From: a virus
Length of the DNA stretch: 64,000 nt
Reading direction: 5' to 3' (one strand)
IMG/VR virus record: IMGVR_UViG_3300043449_002688
Coordinates: 1 to 64,000 of that record
The notes beneath the pieces are model-generated. The model did not search any database and was not told the DNA's origin. It worked only from the letters and a program-made list of their open reading frames with translations. Numbering within the stretch: the first letter of the stretch is position 1; the number at the start of each line of letters is the position of its first letter. Shown here piece after piece: positions 24,439-33,188 of this stretch. The position numbers were made by a program, and so were the translations under genes.

Positions 24439-26304
24439 TTATTCGTCGTTACCGCCAAAATCCCAAAAAACAGAGCCGCTATTACCTTTTTCACTACCAG
24501 AAGGGCCTGTAGCAAGTTCTCTTGCTTTTTGAGTAAGCCAATCTTCGTATTTTCTTTCTGTTATATTATTTGCTATCTGTGTATTATTTACATTGCTTAA
24601 TGGATTATATACTTGTCCTTTTTTCTTTGGTTGAAAAAGGTTTTGAGCCATGTATCTTAATGAATCTGCAACGTCTGCTACTTCAGAATCATCTGGCTCT
24701 TGGGTTAAATTGCCGTTTGAGTCAAGCAAAAAGCAGTGTTCGGCGAATACTTTTAATAGCCAGTCGTTTCTATCATGTCGAATTACCTTAAGCCTTCTAC
24801 GCCCTGTAGCGTCGATAATTTGGCCCCTTACGGCAGATATTCCGCCCATAATATCTTTTTTAAATTCTCCGCATGGCATTTTGTTGTTTTTAAAAGCCTT
24901 AATAAACATTGGCTGAGCGGTATCGCAAAACCATTTTTTAGGCCTATACATGTCTCGTATACTTTTTGCCAAATCCATCATCTGTTCAAATTCTAACCCA
25001 GAAACAGAATAAGTGTCAACTAACCACCATTCTCCATTTGGCATTATTGCAGACACAGTTATTGCAAATGCATGTCTAAAGCCCCAATCTGTTCCGCAAT
25101 AAAACTTAATATCTTTTTTATGTAAACTTTCTATTAAAAAAGGTAATGTTATGCCTGCTGGAGCTTTATCGCCAGTAAAAGCTTCCCATGCTTGGGCTAA
25201 AGTATATGTATTGCCATCAATATCTTTATTTAAAAACCTTGGATATACCATACCGGCTGAAGACGGTTTCCAGCACATAAGCTGTGCTTCAGCTAAATCT
25301 GGGTCTGTTTTTTTAAATTGAGATATGGTAAAATCTATAGGTTTCCATAATCCGCCCTTATCAGAATCTTTTCTTTCTGCAAGTCTGCCGCGACAAACAG
25401 GCAAAAGAGAACATGTAGCGCATCCTCCCATAGCTTCAAATTTATCAAATTTTTCTTGTTCTTTATTGGTTAAGCTTATGTATTCTGATTCAATTATTGT
25501 TTTAAGAGGCAAGCTTTGCGATAAATATAAGGTTTGTAAAGGTAAATCTGGCCTATGCCTTTCCGTAGGACACTTTTCGGTTATATCAATAATATTCCAT
25601 CTTCGAACTTTATATCCATTTTTAGCTGCCTTTTCCATTTCTTTGGAAAAAAGCCCTCCAGGGAATTTCATTGTGGAAGTTTTAATAGTAATTGGGTATT
25701 GTCCATTGAATACCCCTGGAATCATTTGAGCTTCTTTATAAGCTCGTATGCCTTCTTGAGATCTAATAGTATCAATTTCGTCTATAGTAAATAAATTGGT
25801 GTGAGAAGAGTTTGCTCCTGTAATAGTGCAAACAATAATTTTCATAAAAGAAACTGTGCCATCTGGATTTTTAATTGAAATTTCTTTTGCGTTTTGGGAA
25901 TTTAAAGCTCTATTGTGATATTCAAGGTATGGTGCTACTTTTTCCATAAAAGAATTAATATATTTTTGTGCAGCAGTAGCTTGAGGAACAATTGCTGCCA
26001 TATGAGCTAAAGTAGCGCCAAAATGTATCATCATTATAACGCCAAAAACTGCTTCAGAAAGAGTTTTATAGCTTTCTCTTGATGAAATTACTATAATTTC
26101 TGGGTTTATATTCCCTTCATTTTTTTTATAACTCATGTAAGTTTCATACATCCAGTCTATTGGGCTAGAATTTGAATCAGGGTCTACCCATGAGTCTGGA
26201 AAATCTAATTCTAAAAAAGTAGAAATCCAATTTTTAATATGATCTTTTGTTTCAAATTTAGCTAAAAATACCTTTGCTAATAAAGGGTCTACAATGTTTG
26301 CCAT
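24439..26304 (-). CDS. terL: Terminase large subunit (621 aa)
   Basis: The ATP-driven DNA packaging motor and headful or site-specific nuclease. The N-terminal ATPase has a Walker A variant SSRESYKT near residue 75 and Walker B plus catalytic glutamate in LFTIDEID near 170. The C-terminal RNase H-like nuclease has GTDWGFR, FCDTAQP and DVADSLRY carrying its acidic residues. A cysteine cluster (CATCSLLPVCRGR, about residues 295-307) could bind zinc or an iron-sulfur cluster and is not in T4 gp17. AAAGG precedes the start. The gene is preceded by the glycosyltransferase and, before that, a probable small terminase. Confidence 0.95.
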   Translation of the reverse strand: MANIVDPLLAKVFLAKFETKDHIKNWISTFLELDFPDSWVDPDSNSSPIDWMYETYMSYKKNEGNINPEIIVISSRESYKTLSEAVFGVIMMIHFGATLAHMAAIVPQATAAQKYINSFMEKVAPYLEYHNRALNSQNAKEISIKNPDGTVSFMKIIVCTITGANSSHTNLFTIDEIDTIRSQEGIRAYKEAQMIPGVFNGQYPITIKTSTMKFPGGLFSKEMEKAAKNGYKVRRWNIIDITEKCPTERHRPDLPLQTLYLSQSLPLKTIIESEYISLTNKEQEKFDKFEAMGGCATCSLLPVCRGRLAERKDSDKGGLWKPIDFTISQFKKTDPDLAEAQLMCWKPSSAGMVYPRFLNKDIDGNTYTLAQAWEAFTGDKAPAGITLPFLIESLHKKDIKFYCGTDWGFRHAFAITVSAIMPNGEWWLVDTYSVSGLEFEQMMDLAKSIRDMYRPKKWFCDTAQPMFIKAFKNNKMPCGEFKKDIMGGISAVRGQIIDATGRRRLKVIRHDRNDWLLKVFAEHCFLLDSNGNLTQEPDDSEVADVADSLRYMAQNLFQPKKKGQVYNPLSNVNNTQIANNITERKYEDWLTQKARELATGPSGSEKGNSGSVFWDFGGNDE

Positions 26305-26315
26305 AACTAACCTTT

Positions 26316-26340
26316 TAAAACATTAATATTCAATGTTTTA
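26316..26340 (-). other. AT-rich hairpin between glycosyltransferase and terminase genes
   Basis: A perfect 9-bp inverted repeat, TAAAACATT and AATGTTTTA, with a 7-base loop. It overlaps the glycosyltransferase stop and ends next to the terminase ribosome binding site. Without G-C pairs or a T-run it is a poor terminator; it could modulate terminase translation. Confidence 0.35.
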
Positions 26341-27231
26341 TTTTACTAATTGAAAAATTTTTTTATATTTATAAATTGTTTCCATTGAAGCTGTAGCAAT
26401 CCATTGGCAATAAGATGCTGCGTTTAAAAAAGCTTCATCAAAAGAAACAGCCCAGTCTTTATATGTTTGTTTAAAATAAGCATGTTTTGACCATGGAATA
26501 TCAGAATGCCAAGCATGAATATGTAAAACATTGCTGCCAATTAAAGAAGTTTCCCAACATTTATTGTCCAAAGAATATAAATTTACATGTTGATTGTTAA
26601 AACAATGGTTAATTGCTATTTCGCCTGCAATCATAGAAACTACGCCAGAATGAAATCCGCTTTCTTTATCAATATTATTTTCTTTAAAATATTTATTTAA
26701 TAAAAATTCTGTTATTTCTGATTGCAAACTAACAACATTTAAAACATATTGTGTTTTTGAAAAAAAAGACGCGCCTACATTTGGCATATTATTATGCTGA
26801 AGATTTAACTCTTTACTAACTTTTTTAATAAAACTTATTTTAATATCGTCTTTTTGATCGTAGTACCCGCCTTCTCCTACCATAAATTTACTAGGAGTAT
26901 AGTTTTTTAAATTATGGGTCAAAAAAACATCGCAATCTGTTTTTAGTAAAAAATCATATTTTTGTAAAGGTTCATTATATTCTTTTAAGCAAAAATAATG
27001 AGAATTTAAAAATTTATACTGCTCTGCCATTCTTGTGTAAGGCATTTTTATAGGAATAACTCCTGGGAAGTTTTTAATTCTTTCTTCTGCCGTAGGATTA
27101 TAATAAACTACAAGATCGTATTCTTCTTCTAATGAATGCAAAAGCCAAGTCTTGTAAAGCCAAGTTAACTCTTGCTCTATTTTATCATAATCATCTAAAT
27201 AAACGGCAATTGCTTTTGTATTATTTTTCAT
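26338..27231 (-). CDS. Putative glycosyltransferase, GT-A-like fold (297 aa)
   Basis: Looks like a nucleotide-diphospho-sugar transferase: an N-terminal strand (TKAIAVYLDDYD), then LLKTDCDVFLT near residue 98, containing the DxD metal-binding motif in its usual place, and later GEGGYYDQ, GASFFSK and ESGFHSGVVSMI, which fit acceptor-side loops. It probably adds a sugar to phage DNA, to a virion protein or to a host surface molecule; the sequence cannot decide. The ATG at 27,231 overlaps the upstream stop by 11 bases; an alternative start at 27,252 adds seven residues, and neither has a good ribosome binding site. Its place between the two terminase genes is unusual. Confidence 0.72.
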   Translation of the reverse strand: MKNNTKAIAVYLDDYDKIEQELTWLYKTWLLHSLEEEYDLVVYYNPTAEERIKNFPGVIPIKMPYTRMAEQYKFLNSHYFCLKEYNEPLQKYDFLLKTDCDVFLTHNLKNYTPSKFMVGEGGYYDQKDDIKISFIKKVSKELNLQHNNMPNVGASFFSKTQYVLNVVSLQSEITEFLLNKYFKENNIDKESGFHSGVVSMIAGEIAINHCFNNQHVNLYSLDNKCWETSLIGSNVLHIHAWHSDIPWSKHAYFKQTYKDWAVSFDEAFLNAASYCQWIATASMETIYKYKKIFQLVK

Positions 27232-27895
27232 TTGTTTGTTTTCTTTTGGCATCTGCTAATATTTTTAATATGGTGGCTGCATCTTCAGTTTCTAAAGTCT
27301 CTATGCCATTCCCAGCAGCAGAATTTATACTTCCGGTAATATTAACATCTAAACTTTGTTTTGATTCGTTTATATTTTTTACAGTAATATTTTTATCTTG
27401 GCCAGTAATTTTCATCAATCCTTCAACAATGTCTTTTAGTGTTTTTAGCGAACCAATATTTAAGGCTTCTTCAAGTTCTTTTTCATCACCAGTTTGTAAA
27501 TATCTTTTTAGCTTTGCACTATTTTTCTTTTTTGCAGCCAAAAGCATATCAGACATTAAGTCTGCTGTTTCTAATTGAGCTTGAGTAACCTTATTTTTGA
27601 TATCATTTTGAAGGCGAATTGCATATTCGTCTTTTTGAGCATCCCATTTAAATTTAATTCTAGCGTCTAATATAGCGCCATAAGGAAAAGCTTTGTTTAG
27701 TTTCCATATATCGTAACAATTTGTCCCATTGAGAAATAATTCAAAAAATTTAGCAGCAGTATCTGGAGAAAGGGGATGTCCTCCGTTTTCTAAATAAGAA
27801 ATAAGCTCTTCTCTTTCTTCGGTGGAAAGAAATAAATTCATTTCGGCAAGATACTTTTCATTTCTTATTTGATCTATTTTAATGATATTAGACAT
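27221..27895 (-). CDS. Probable small terminase subunit (224 aa)
   Basis: Called from position, two genes before the large terminase, and layout. The first half is helical with a possible helix-turn-helix around GTNCYDIWKLNKAFPYGAI, the middle is a long charged helix suitable for ring formation (TADLMSDMLLAAKKKNSAKL), and the C-terminus is variable and acidic. That is the usual arrangement of DNA-recognising small terminases. Sequence similarity to a named family is not evident to me, so a general DNA-binding protein remains possible. The start at 27,895 has AGAGGG 6 bases upstream; a reading from 27,931 lies inside the upstream gene. Confidence 0.6.
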   Translation of the reverse strand: MSNIIKIDQIRNEKYLAEMNLFLSTEEREELISYLENGGHPLSPDTAAKFFELFLNGTNCYDIWKLNKAFPYGAILDARIKFKWDAQKDEYAIRLQNDIKNKVTQAQLETADLMSDMLLAAKKKNSAKLKRYLQTGDEKELEEALNIGSLKTLKDIVEGLMKITGQDKNITVKNINESKQSLDVNITGSINSAAGNGIETLETEDAATILKILADAKRKQTNEK

Positions 27896-28214
27896 TTTTA
27901 CCCTCTGAGCTGTAAATAGCTTTTTTATCATATTTAAAAACTATTTTAGTATTATCCCAAAGTATAAGCCTAGTCCATTCTTTAATGGCAGAAAACATTT
28001 GTTTTGTTTTTTTAGTATTTTTAATATTTCCTTTTAATTCAAAAATAACCGTTTTATTTTCTGCACTTACTTTTGCTACAGACGAAAGAACTCCTGGGAT
28101 TAATTTAGGCCAAACTTTTAACTGTAAAGCTTGGGCTTCATGAATAACCCCTGTTTTCATGGTCATCATTTTTAAAAGCATTAATTGTTCTTCTAAATTA
28201 TTAATATTATCCAA
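27888..28214 (-). CDS. Hypothetical protein, TTG start (108 aa)
   Basis: Not recognised. A basic 108-residue protein, helical at the N-terminus (MDNINNLEEQLMLLKMM) and with beta-like segments in the middle (KTVIFELKG). The best start is a TTG at 28,214, five bases after GAGAGG and overlapping the upstream Mre11-like gene by 8 bases, the same overlap geometry as several neighbouring pairs; the first ATG is 11 codons further in without a site. It overlaps the small terminase gene by 8 bases. Confidence 0.55.
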   Translation of the reverse strand: MDNINNLEEQLMLLKMMTMKTGVIHEAQALQLKVWPKLIPGVLSSVAKVSAENKTVIFELKGNIKNTKKTKQMFSAIKEWTRLILWDNTKIVFKYDKKAIYSSEGKNV

Positions 28215-29211
28215 TTGAACCTCTCAACTGAGGGCAAGCCTCATAAACTTGAATTAAAACTTCGTTTTTAATTTCTTCTGGCAGATTTTGTTCTTTAAAA
28301 TATTTTAAAAAAGAAGCTGGTATTCCATCTGATTCTTTAACTTTAATTTCTTTAAAAATATCGGTATAAGAACAGTAAACTTTTGTTCCTGTAGGAATTT
28401 TTGTTTCAATTTTTTCACACCATTTTTTTGTACCACAAAGCTGAATATAAGTCTTATTGGTAAATTCTACATTTGGTATTTTATCGCCTTCTTTTAGAAT
28501 TATTTCTTTAAAAGGTTGGCAAACGCTTTCTGGGGTTGGCATAAAAGTTTCAACATTATTAATTGGGTCATAAATATGGATTCCTTTAATTTCTCCAATA
28601 TCAGACTTGGTAAGGTGCCTTGGGGTTCCCAAATAAGATATATTGCCGAAACTTTGTTTTTTATGAAAATGACCTACCCTAAAATATAAATCGGTAGGCA
28701 AGGTTGTTGGATCAACTCCATGGGGAGCATAAGCACCAGATTCATACATGGCTCCTTGAAACTCTTGGTGACAATATATTGTTTTTACTCCATTTGAATA
28801 AAGATTCATGGTTTCTTTTAAAAATTCTTCATTACTTCTAATAAAACCAATAGCTCCTATTTTTGGATAAAGAATCTTTCCTTTTTTATCTATAAGATTT
28901 CCTTTTTCCCAAAAAGCAAACATGGCGCTTTCGGTTCCTTCGCTGTTCCTATCGTGATTTCCTACAAGATAATGAATTTTGTTTTTTGGCAATATTTCTG
29001 ACAATTTATGGGTAGCTGAAGTCCAAAAATTAATAACTTCTACTCTTGCTACTCCAAAATCATTAAATTGATCTCCTAAAAAGATTAAATTTAGGTTATC
29101 TTCTTTTTTCTTTAGTTCATTAATAATATCGACAATCCAATCAATAAATTTGACAGATTCTTCAATATTATCTTTTTTAACATGCATATCGCCAATTTCA
29201 ATAAATTTCAT
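28207..29211 (-). CDS. Mre11/SbcD-like nuclease, T4 gp47-like (334 aa)
   Basis: A calcineurin-like metallophosphoesterase with Mre11 motif order: GDMHVKKDN (residues 7-15), LGDQFND, VGNHDRN, CHQEF and GHFHKKQ. The domain is followed by a beta-rich cap and a C-terminal helical part (YFKEQNLPEEIKNEV) that would contact the ATPase partner. With the Rad50/gp46-like protein at 36,188 on the other strand it would make a nuclease complex that resects DNA ends for recombination-dependent replication and degrades host DNA. Placement on the minus strand, apart from its partner, is unusual, since the pair is normally adjacent. Confidence 0.9.
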   Translation of the reverse strand: MKFIEIGDMHVKKDNIEESVKFIDWIVDIINELKKKEDNLNLIFLGDQFNDFGVARVEVINFWTSATHKLSEILPKNKIHYLVGNHDRNSEGTESAMFAFWEKGNLIDKKGKILYPKIGAIGFIRSNEEFLKETMNLYSNGVKTIYCHQEFQGAMYESGAYAPHGVDPTTLPTDLYFRVGHFHKKQSFGNISYLGTPRHLTKSDIGEIKGIHIYDPINNVETFMPTPESVCQPFKEIILKEGDKIPNVEFTNKTYIQLCGTKKWCEKIETKIPTGTKVYCSYTDIFKEIKVKESDGIPASFLKYFKEQNLPEEIKNEVLIQVYEACPQLRGSIG

Positions 29212-29212
29212 A

Positions 29213-29512
29213 TTAGTTCTCTTTAGCTATATACCCTACAATTTCAGTTTCTGGCACTAAGACAAAAGATAATCCTTCAAATTCTAAAACTTGTTTTGCC
29301 CAAGGAGTTAGTCCAGCATCTCCTTTTAAAATAACATAGTCTCCAGGATTAAGGCTAACGCTTTCGCTTTGGTAGTTTAATAAAACTTTTGATTTTGTAA
29401 GTTCTACCCTTTGAGCAATTGTAGCAATTCCGCCTTTAATTTGAGCTTCTATTTTTTTAAAAACCGGCTGTTGAATTGCTATATATCCTTTTTTTGTAAA
29501 AATTTTACTCAC
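29213..29512 (-). CDS. groS: GroES-like cochaperonin, GTG start (99 aa)
   Basis: Length and layout match GroES/T4 gp31. An N-terminal strand YIAIQQPVFKKIEAQIKGGI aligns with the GroES start and mobile-loop GGI. A central strand LTKSKVLLNY follows, then LNPGDYVILKGDAG (GroES vkvGDrVlf...ag) and LSFVLVPETEIVGYI (GroES y-il-e-dIlavi). GroES caps GroEL and closes the folding chamber. Its likely partner is the phage GroEL at 34,150. The start is taken as GTG at 29,512 because GGAGG lies exactly 5 bases upstream; earlier ATGs overlap that site. It overlaps the sigma-factor gene by 8 bases. Confidence 0.78.
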   Translation of the reverse strand: MSKIFTKKGYIAIQQPVFKKIEAQIKGGIATIAQRVELTKSKVLLNYQSESVSLNPGDYVILKGDAGLTPWAKQVLEFEGLSFVLVPETEIVGYIAKEN

Positions 29513-30539
29513 ATAAACCTCCATACATGTCGCCAAATTTCATTAATACAATCTTTTTTTCTAAAACAGTTAATTGATTAAAAACGCTTAACATTTTAAT
29601 ATTAATTTGTAAATTCTCTACTTTGTCGTGAACAGATTCAGACGTATCTATAAATTTTTCAACAAAAGAGTGTTGTCCGTCAATTTTTTCATCAATACTG
29701 ACACCTTGATTTGCTGCAGCTTCAATTCTTTCAATATCAGAAGATGTAACGCCGCCGAATGATTGAGATACATAATCAACAACTTCTTCTTTAGAAATAG
29801 ACATTTTTGTTTCTTTGGCTTTTTTAGTTCTATATAAAATTCTTTTTTCTTTTGGAGGCAATTTTACCAAAGTTTGACTATTGTTTTCTTGCATTTCAAG
29901 AGTCATTTTTCCTATTGAGACTCCGTTAAATTCTCTATTATTTGTTATTCTTCCTTTTGCCGGAACAAATTTATCAACCGCAATCAATAGTCCTTCTGCT
30001 GCATTTTGAATTAAATCCATGTAATCTAAATATGGATTAGAAGTATTTCTCCAAAATAAATTAGCTCTATTGATTGCTAAAGGTAAATTTTTTTCACATA
30101 TTGCTTTTCTTATATCTTCCATTTTATTTAAGATTTTTGTTAAGGCACTTTTTTTTCTTCCTGTGTATTTTTCCAAAGCCCAAACACAAAATTTATAATT
30201 TATTTTAAATACTTGTAATTTTTTATAATTTTTTTGATGAAAAGCTGTGTACATTTTTTTAGAAAAGGTATCTTGCCTTTCTCTAAAATATACTCTAGCC
30301 GACAGCATATTTCCTTTGCCATCTTCATCATCTAAAATAAAATGCATAAACTGTTCATATATTTTGTTTCCATGAGGAGTATCTAATAGCGTTTTTTTAA
30401 ATGTTTTTTCTAAACTAATCAACTCATTAATGTATTGTTTTGTTTGTTTAGATTCTTTATTTTCTTTTTCTCTTAACATTACATTCATTTCTTCAACAAA
30501 AGAAATAAATAATATATCTGATTTGATATTCTTCCTCAT
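29505..30539 (-). CDS. Sigma-70-like factor lacking the region 4.2 HTH (344 aa)
   Basis: Residues about 145-195 match sigma region 2: NLPLAINRANLFW, then NPYLDYMDLIQNAAEGLLIAVDKF, the core-binding and -10-recognising segment. Residues about 210-230 (SIGKMTLEMQEN) may be region 2.4/3. The C-terminus LTVLEKKIVLMKFGDMYG looks like the start of region 4.1, but the protein stops seven residues later, before any helix-turn-helix, so -35 recognition is not expected. T4 gp55, the late sigma factor, is likewise built without region 4 and reads only a -10 element. AGGAG gives a firm start, overlapping the helicase stop as ATGA. No frameshifted HTH follows, because the GroES gene begins there. Confidence 0.72.
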   Translation of the reverse strand: MRKNIKSDILFISFVEEMNVMLREKENKESKQTKQYINELISLEKTFKKTLLDTPHGNKIYEQFMHFILDDEDGKGNMLSARVYFRERQDTFSKKMYTAFHQKNYKKLQVFKINYKFCVWALEKYTGRKKSALTKILNKMEDIRKAICEKNLPLAINRANLFWRNTSNPYLDYMDLIQNAAEGLLIAVDKFVPAKGRITNNREFNGVSIGKMTLEMQENNSQTLVKLPPKEKRILYRTKKAKETKMSISKEEVVDYVSQSFGGVTSSDIERIEAAANQGVSIDEKIDGQHSFVEKFIDTSESVHDKVENLQINIKMLSVFNQLTVLEKKIVLMKFGDMYGGLCE

Positions 30540-33088
30540 CCTATCTCCTGAACTTCACCAAGCTGATTGTAAATAGCCATTCGAGCATTACAATGCCTTT
30601 CCATTGATGGAGAACCTTCGACTTTAAAATCAAAAATAAAAGCATCTTTTTTATTATCTGTAACTCTAGTAGCTCTGCCTATTCCTTGTTTAACTTGAAT
30701 TTCCGATGTTCCGCCTTGCAAGTAAATTAAAGCCCCAGTAGGTTGAAGGTCTACTCCAGTAGAAATAGCAGAAGTTCCGATAATAAGTTTGGTTTCGCCT
30801 TTATTAAATCGTTCTACAATTGCTTCAGTGTCTGATTTCCAGTATTCTTTAGGAACAATATCTTTTAAGTTAGTTCCATCGGCATTTTGTCTGTTTGATA
30901 TTCCGCCGTGAGCAAATTCAAAAGGAACAGTAATATAATTTTTTAATTGCATAAACTGAGCGAATTCATCTATCAAAATAACTGTTTGTCTGTTTAGCAA
31001 ATTAACGCATTTATGTGCAATTTCTCCAGCCAACTTATTGACGTTTGGATTTAAATAAAGTTGTTGTCTTGTTTCTTTATTAATATCATTTGCTCCAGAA
31101 AACCCATGCGATTGAACTTTAAATATTTTAAAAAAAGGTCTAGAAAGATATCCTTTTTCTACTAATTCTTTAAAATCTTTTCTGTAAACTGTAGGACCTG
31201 TAATGCCTTTTAAAATCATTTCAGAGCCATCGGTTCTAATTTGTGTAGCAGATACAAAAAAACGATAATAACAATCTTTTAAGAGATTCATTACAACTTT
31301 TTCAAAAGTCTCTGCTGGGGTAGTATGACAATTATGTGCTACGATTCCTGTAGCGCCCGATGAAACTATAAAATTATGATTATCTTCAACTTCTATATCG
31401 TAAAGGTTAGATAAATATTTTTTTCTTTTTGGCAAATTAAATGAAAATTTTTCAACAGATACTACTTGTGAGTATCCATATTTACTTTTTTCAGGAATCC
31501 ATTTGTATGTTCCAACAAGATTTTGAAATCTTTTTGAAATTTTATAAGAAAGAGAAGGGTGTATATAATTTGATATCTTTTTGCTTAAAAGATTGTAACC
31601 TTCTTTGCTAAAAAGAATATACTTGTATCCTTTATTGACAGCAACTCGACATTCAATTCCTTTATTTTTAAACCAAGTGACAATAATTTCTTGAGATTGA
31701 TCGTCAAAAGATGATGTATGTAATTCGCCTCTATTGTCGCCATTTCCGTATCCATCATCCATAAACCATACGGCTAGCCCTTTATCATTTACATTTTCTA
31801 AAAATTCTTTTGTTATTTGTTTTTTTCTTTTTTCAAAAGGCAATTTTGAATAAAAAAGTTTTGTAGAAAAACGGTAAGCTGGTTTTTTTGCATATCCATT
31901 TTTTTCAATAAATTCTATATTTTTGATTCCTAAAAGATTTGCTCCCCATTTTAAGTAATTTAATTGTTTTGCAGAATGAATAACTCTCATTCTTATTCCA
32001 TTTTTATGAATAGAAATTGAACCGTCTCCCAAATAACTGCCTAAGATATATTGTTCTGAATCGCCTAAATATTCTGGAGAAAATGAACTTTTTTTATCAT
32101 TAACATTTCCTAGTATAAAATGTTTTTTTGTAAGATCCCCAGCTTTTACCCAACCTAAATTTGTTAATATTTTATGATCAGAAGTGCAAGAAAAGGTGGA
32201 ATTTGAACACCTTACTTTTACCATATTATCTTTTTTTTCTCTTTTCCACGTATTAGTTATTGTTTTATATTCAAATTTTTTTTCTATTTCGTTAAAAGAT
32301 AAAACTTTAGGAAGAGGTTTGCCTTTAATAAAATTATTATGCAATGTGCTTATTCTTATTGGGCCTTTTTCTGTTGCTATTTTTGTATCATAAGGAAAGC
32401 ATTCGTCCCATATTAAAACGTCTGTTTTGGTTAAATTATTCCATTGCTCTGAACCTTCTTCAACTCTTACTAAAGCTTGAGCTGTAGCAACAGTAAACAA
32501 TTTGTCTATCTCTTTTTTACCATCACCATACTTACCAATATATTTTTTACCAAAAAGTTTAATAAATTCTTTGTAAAGTTGATCTGTAATTGAGGCAGAT
32601 GGCGTAGCAATTATTGTTTTAAGGCCTAATCTTTTACAGAGTTCATAAATTATCCGACTTTTGCCTGAACCTGTAGGCAATTCAATTGCTCCATGACGCG
32701 CTTTTATAAGCTCTTCAACTGCTTCGCTTTGATAATCTCTTAAGAGTTTAGGTTGAGATGCCCAAGGAATTAGTTTACCTTCATCCAATTTATTTAAATT
32801 ATTGGTTAAATCCCAGTGAAATCTATTTTGTAAATCTTTATAAAGACCAGAATAAGTATATGGGTTGCCGGAATCATCATAAAACAACAAACATTTTTGC
32901 ATTTCAGACTTAAGTTGATCAAGCCTTTGATTAAAGCTATCTGGATCTGAATTTGCCCAACGATAATTTTGTTTTAATTTTTTAATTTGATAATCAACGC
33001 CGCGATCTCTAAATGTAAGAAAATTTTTTACTTCTTCTGAATCAGAAGGAAGATAAATCTTTGAAAAATCCATAAAAGACAATTTCAT
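30536..33088 (-). CDS. uvsW: UvsW-like superfamily 2 helicase with an intein (850 aa precursor)
   Basis: An SF2 DNA helicase interrupted by an intein. N-extein residues 1-229 hold the Q/motif I region: RDYQSEAVEELIKA, then ELPTGSGKS (136-144, Walker A) and ATPSASITDQ (motif Ia). The DEAH-box aspartate-glutamate (228-229) is followed by the intein (230-586) and then by CHTTP, so splicing restores DECH. After it come SATQIR (motif III), IGTSAISTGVDLQP (motif V) and QGIGRATR (motif VI). The mature enzyme would be 493 residues, close to T4 UvsW, which acts in branch migration and origin R-loop unwinding. The start at 33,088 is next to the divergent region; its GGGG site is only 1-2 bases from the ATG. 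Confidence 0.9.
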   Translation of the reverse strand: MKLSFMDFSKIYLPSDSEEVKNFLTFRDRGVDYQIKKLKQNYRWANSDPDSFNQRLDQLKSEMQKCLLFYDDSGNPYTYSGLYKDLQNRFHWDLTNNLNKLDEGKLIPWASQPKLLRDYQSEAVEELIKARHGAIELPTGSGKSRIIYELCKRLGLKTIIATPSASITDQLYKEFIKLFGKKYIGKYGDGKKEIDKLFTVATAQALVRVEEGSEQWNNLTKTDVLIWDECFPYDTKIATEKGPIRISTLHNNFIKGKPLPKVLSFNEIEKKFEYKTITNTWKREKKDNMVKVRCSNSTFSCTSDHKILTNLGWVKAGDLTKKHFILGNVNDKKSSFSPEYLGDSEQYILGSYLGDGSISIHKNGIRMRVIHSAKQLNYLKWGANLLGIKNIEFIEKNGYAKKPAYRFSTKLFYSKLPFEKRKKQITKEFLENVNDKGLAVWFMDDGYGNGDNRGELHTSSFDDQSQEIIVTWFKNKGIECRVAVNKGYKYILFSKEGYNLLSKKISNYIHPSLSYKISKRFQNLVGTYKWIPEKSKYGYSQVVSVEKFSFNLPKRKKYLSNLYDIEVEDNHNFIVSSGATGIVAHNCHTTPAETFEKVVMNLLKDCYYRFFVSATQIRTDGSEMILKGITGPTVYRKDFKELVEKGYLSRPFFKIFKVQSHGFSGANDINKETRQQLYLNPNVNKLAGEIAHKCVNLLNRQTVILIDEFAQFMQLKNYITVPFEFAHGGISNRQNADGTNLKDIVPKEYWKSDTEAIVERFNKGETKLIIGTSAISTGVDLQPTGALIYLQGGTSEIQVKQGIGRATRVTDNKKDAFIFDFKVEGSPSMERHCNARMAIYNQLGEVQEIG
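31331..32401 (-). mobile_element. LAGLIDADG intein in the helicase DEAH box (357 aa)
   Basis: The element spans precursor residues 230-586. It begins with Cys1 (CFPYDTKI, block A), has CTSDHKILT as block B (301-309), two LAGLIDADG-type motifs (ILGSYLGDG near 348 and LAVWFMDDG near 438), YDIEVEDNHNF as block F and GIVAHN followed by Cys as block G. All residues needed for splicing (Cys1, block B His, penultimate His, terminal Asn, Cys+1) are present. The endonuclease motifs keep their acidic residues, so homing may be active. The insertion point is inside the essential helicase motif II. Confidence 0.93.
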
Positions 33089-33188
33089 ACCCCGATTGTC
33101 TCAAATTTTACATGTAAATGCAATAATTTATTGATGTTTTATTAATGTTTTTAAATAAAAATTGCCGGCGGCGTCTGTTTACGTATTA

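Noticed and set aside
32625-32633. Exact CCTAATCTT copy on the plus strand inside the helicase gene
   Set aside because: It is antisense within coding sequence with no gene start downstream, so it is treated as a chance match and not listed as a promoter element.
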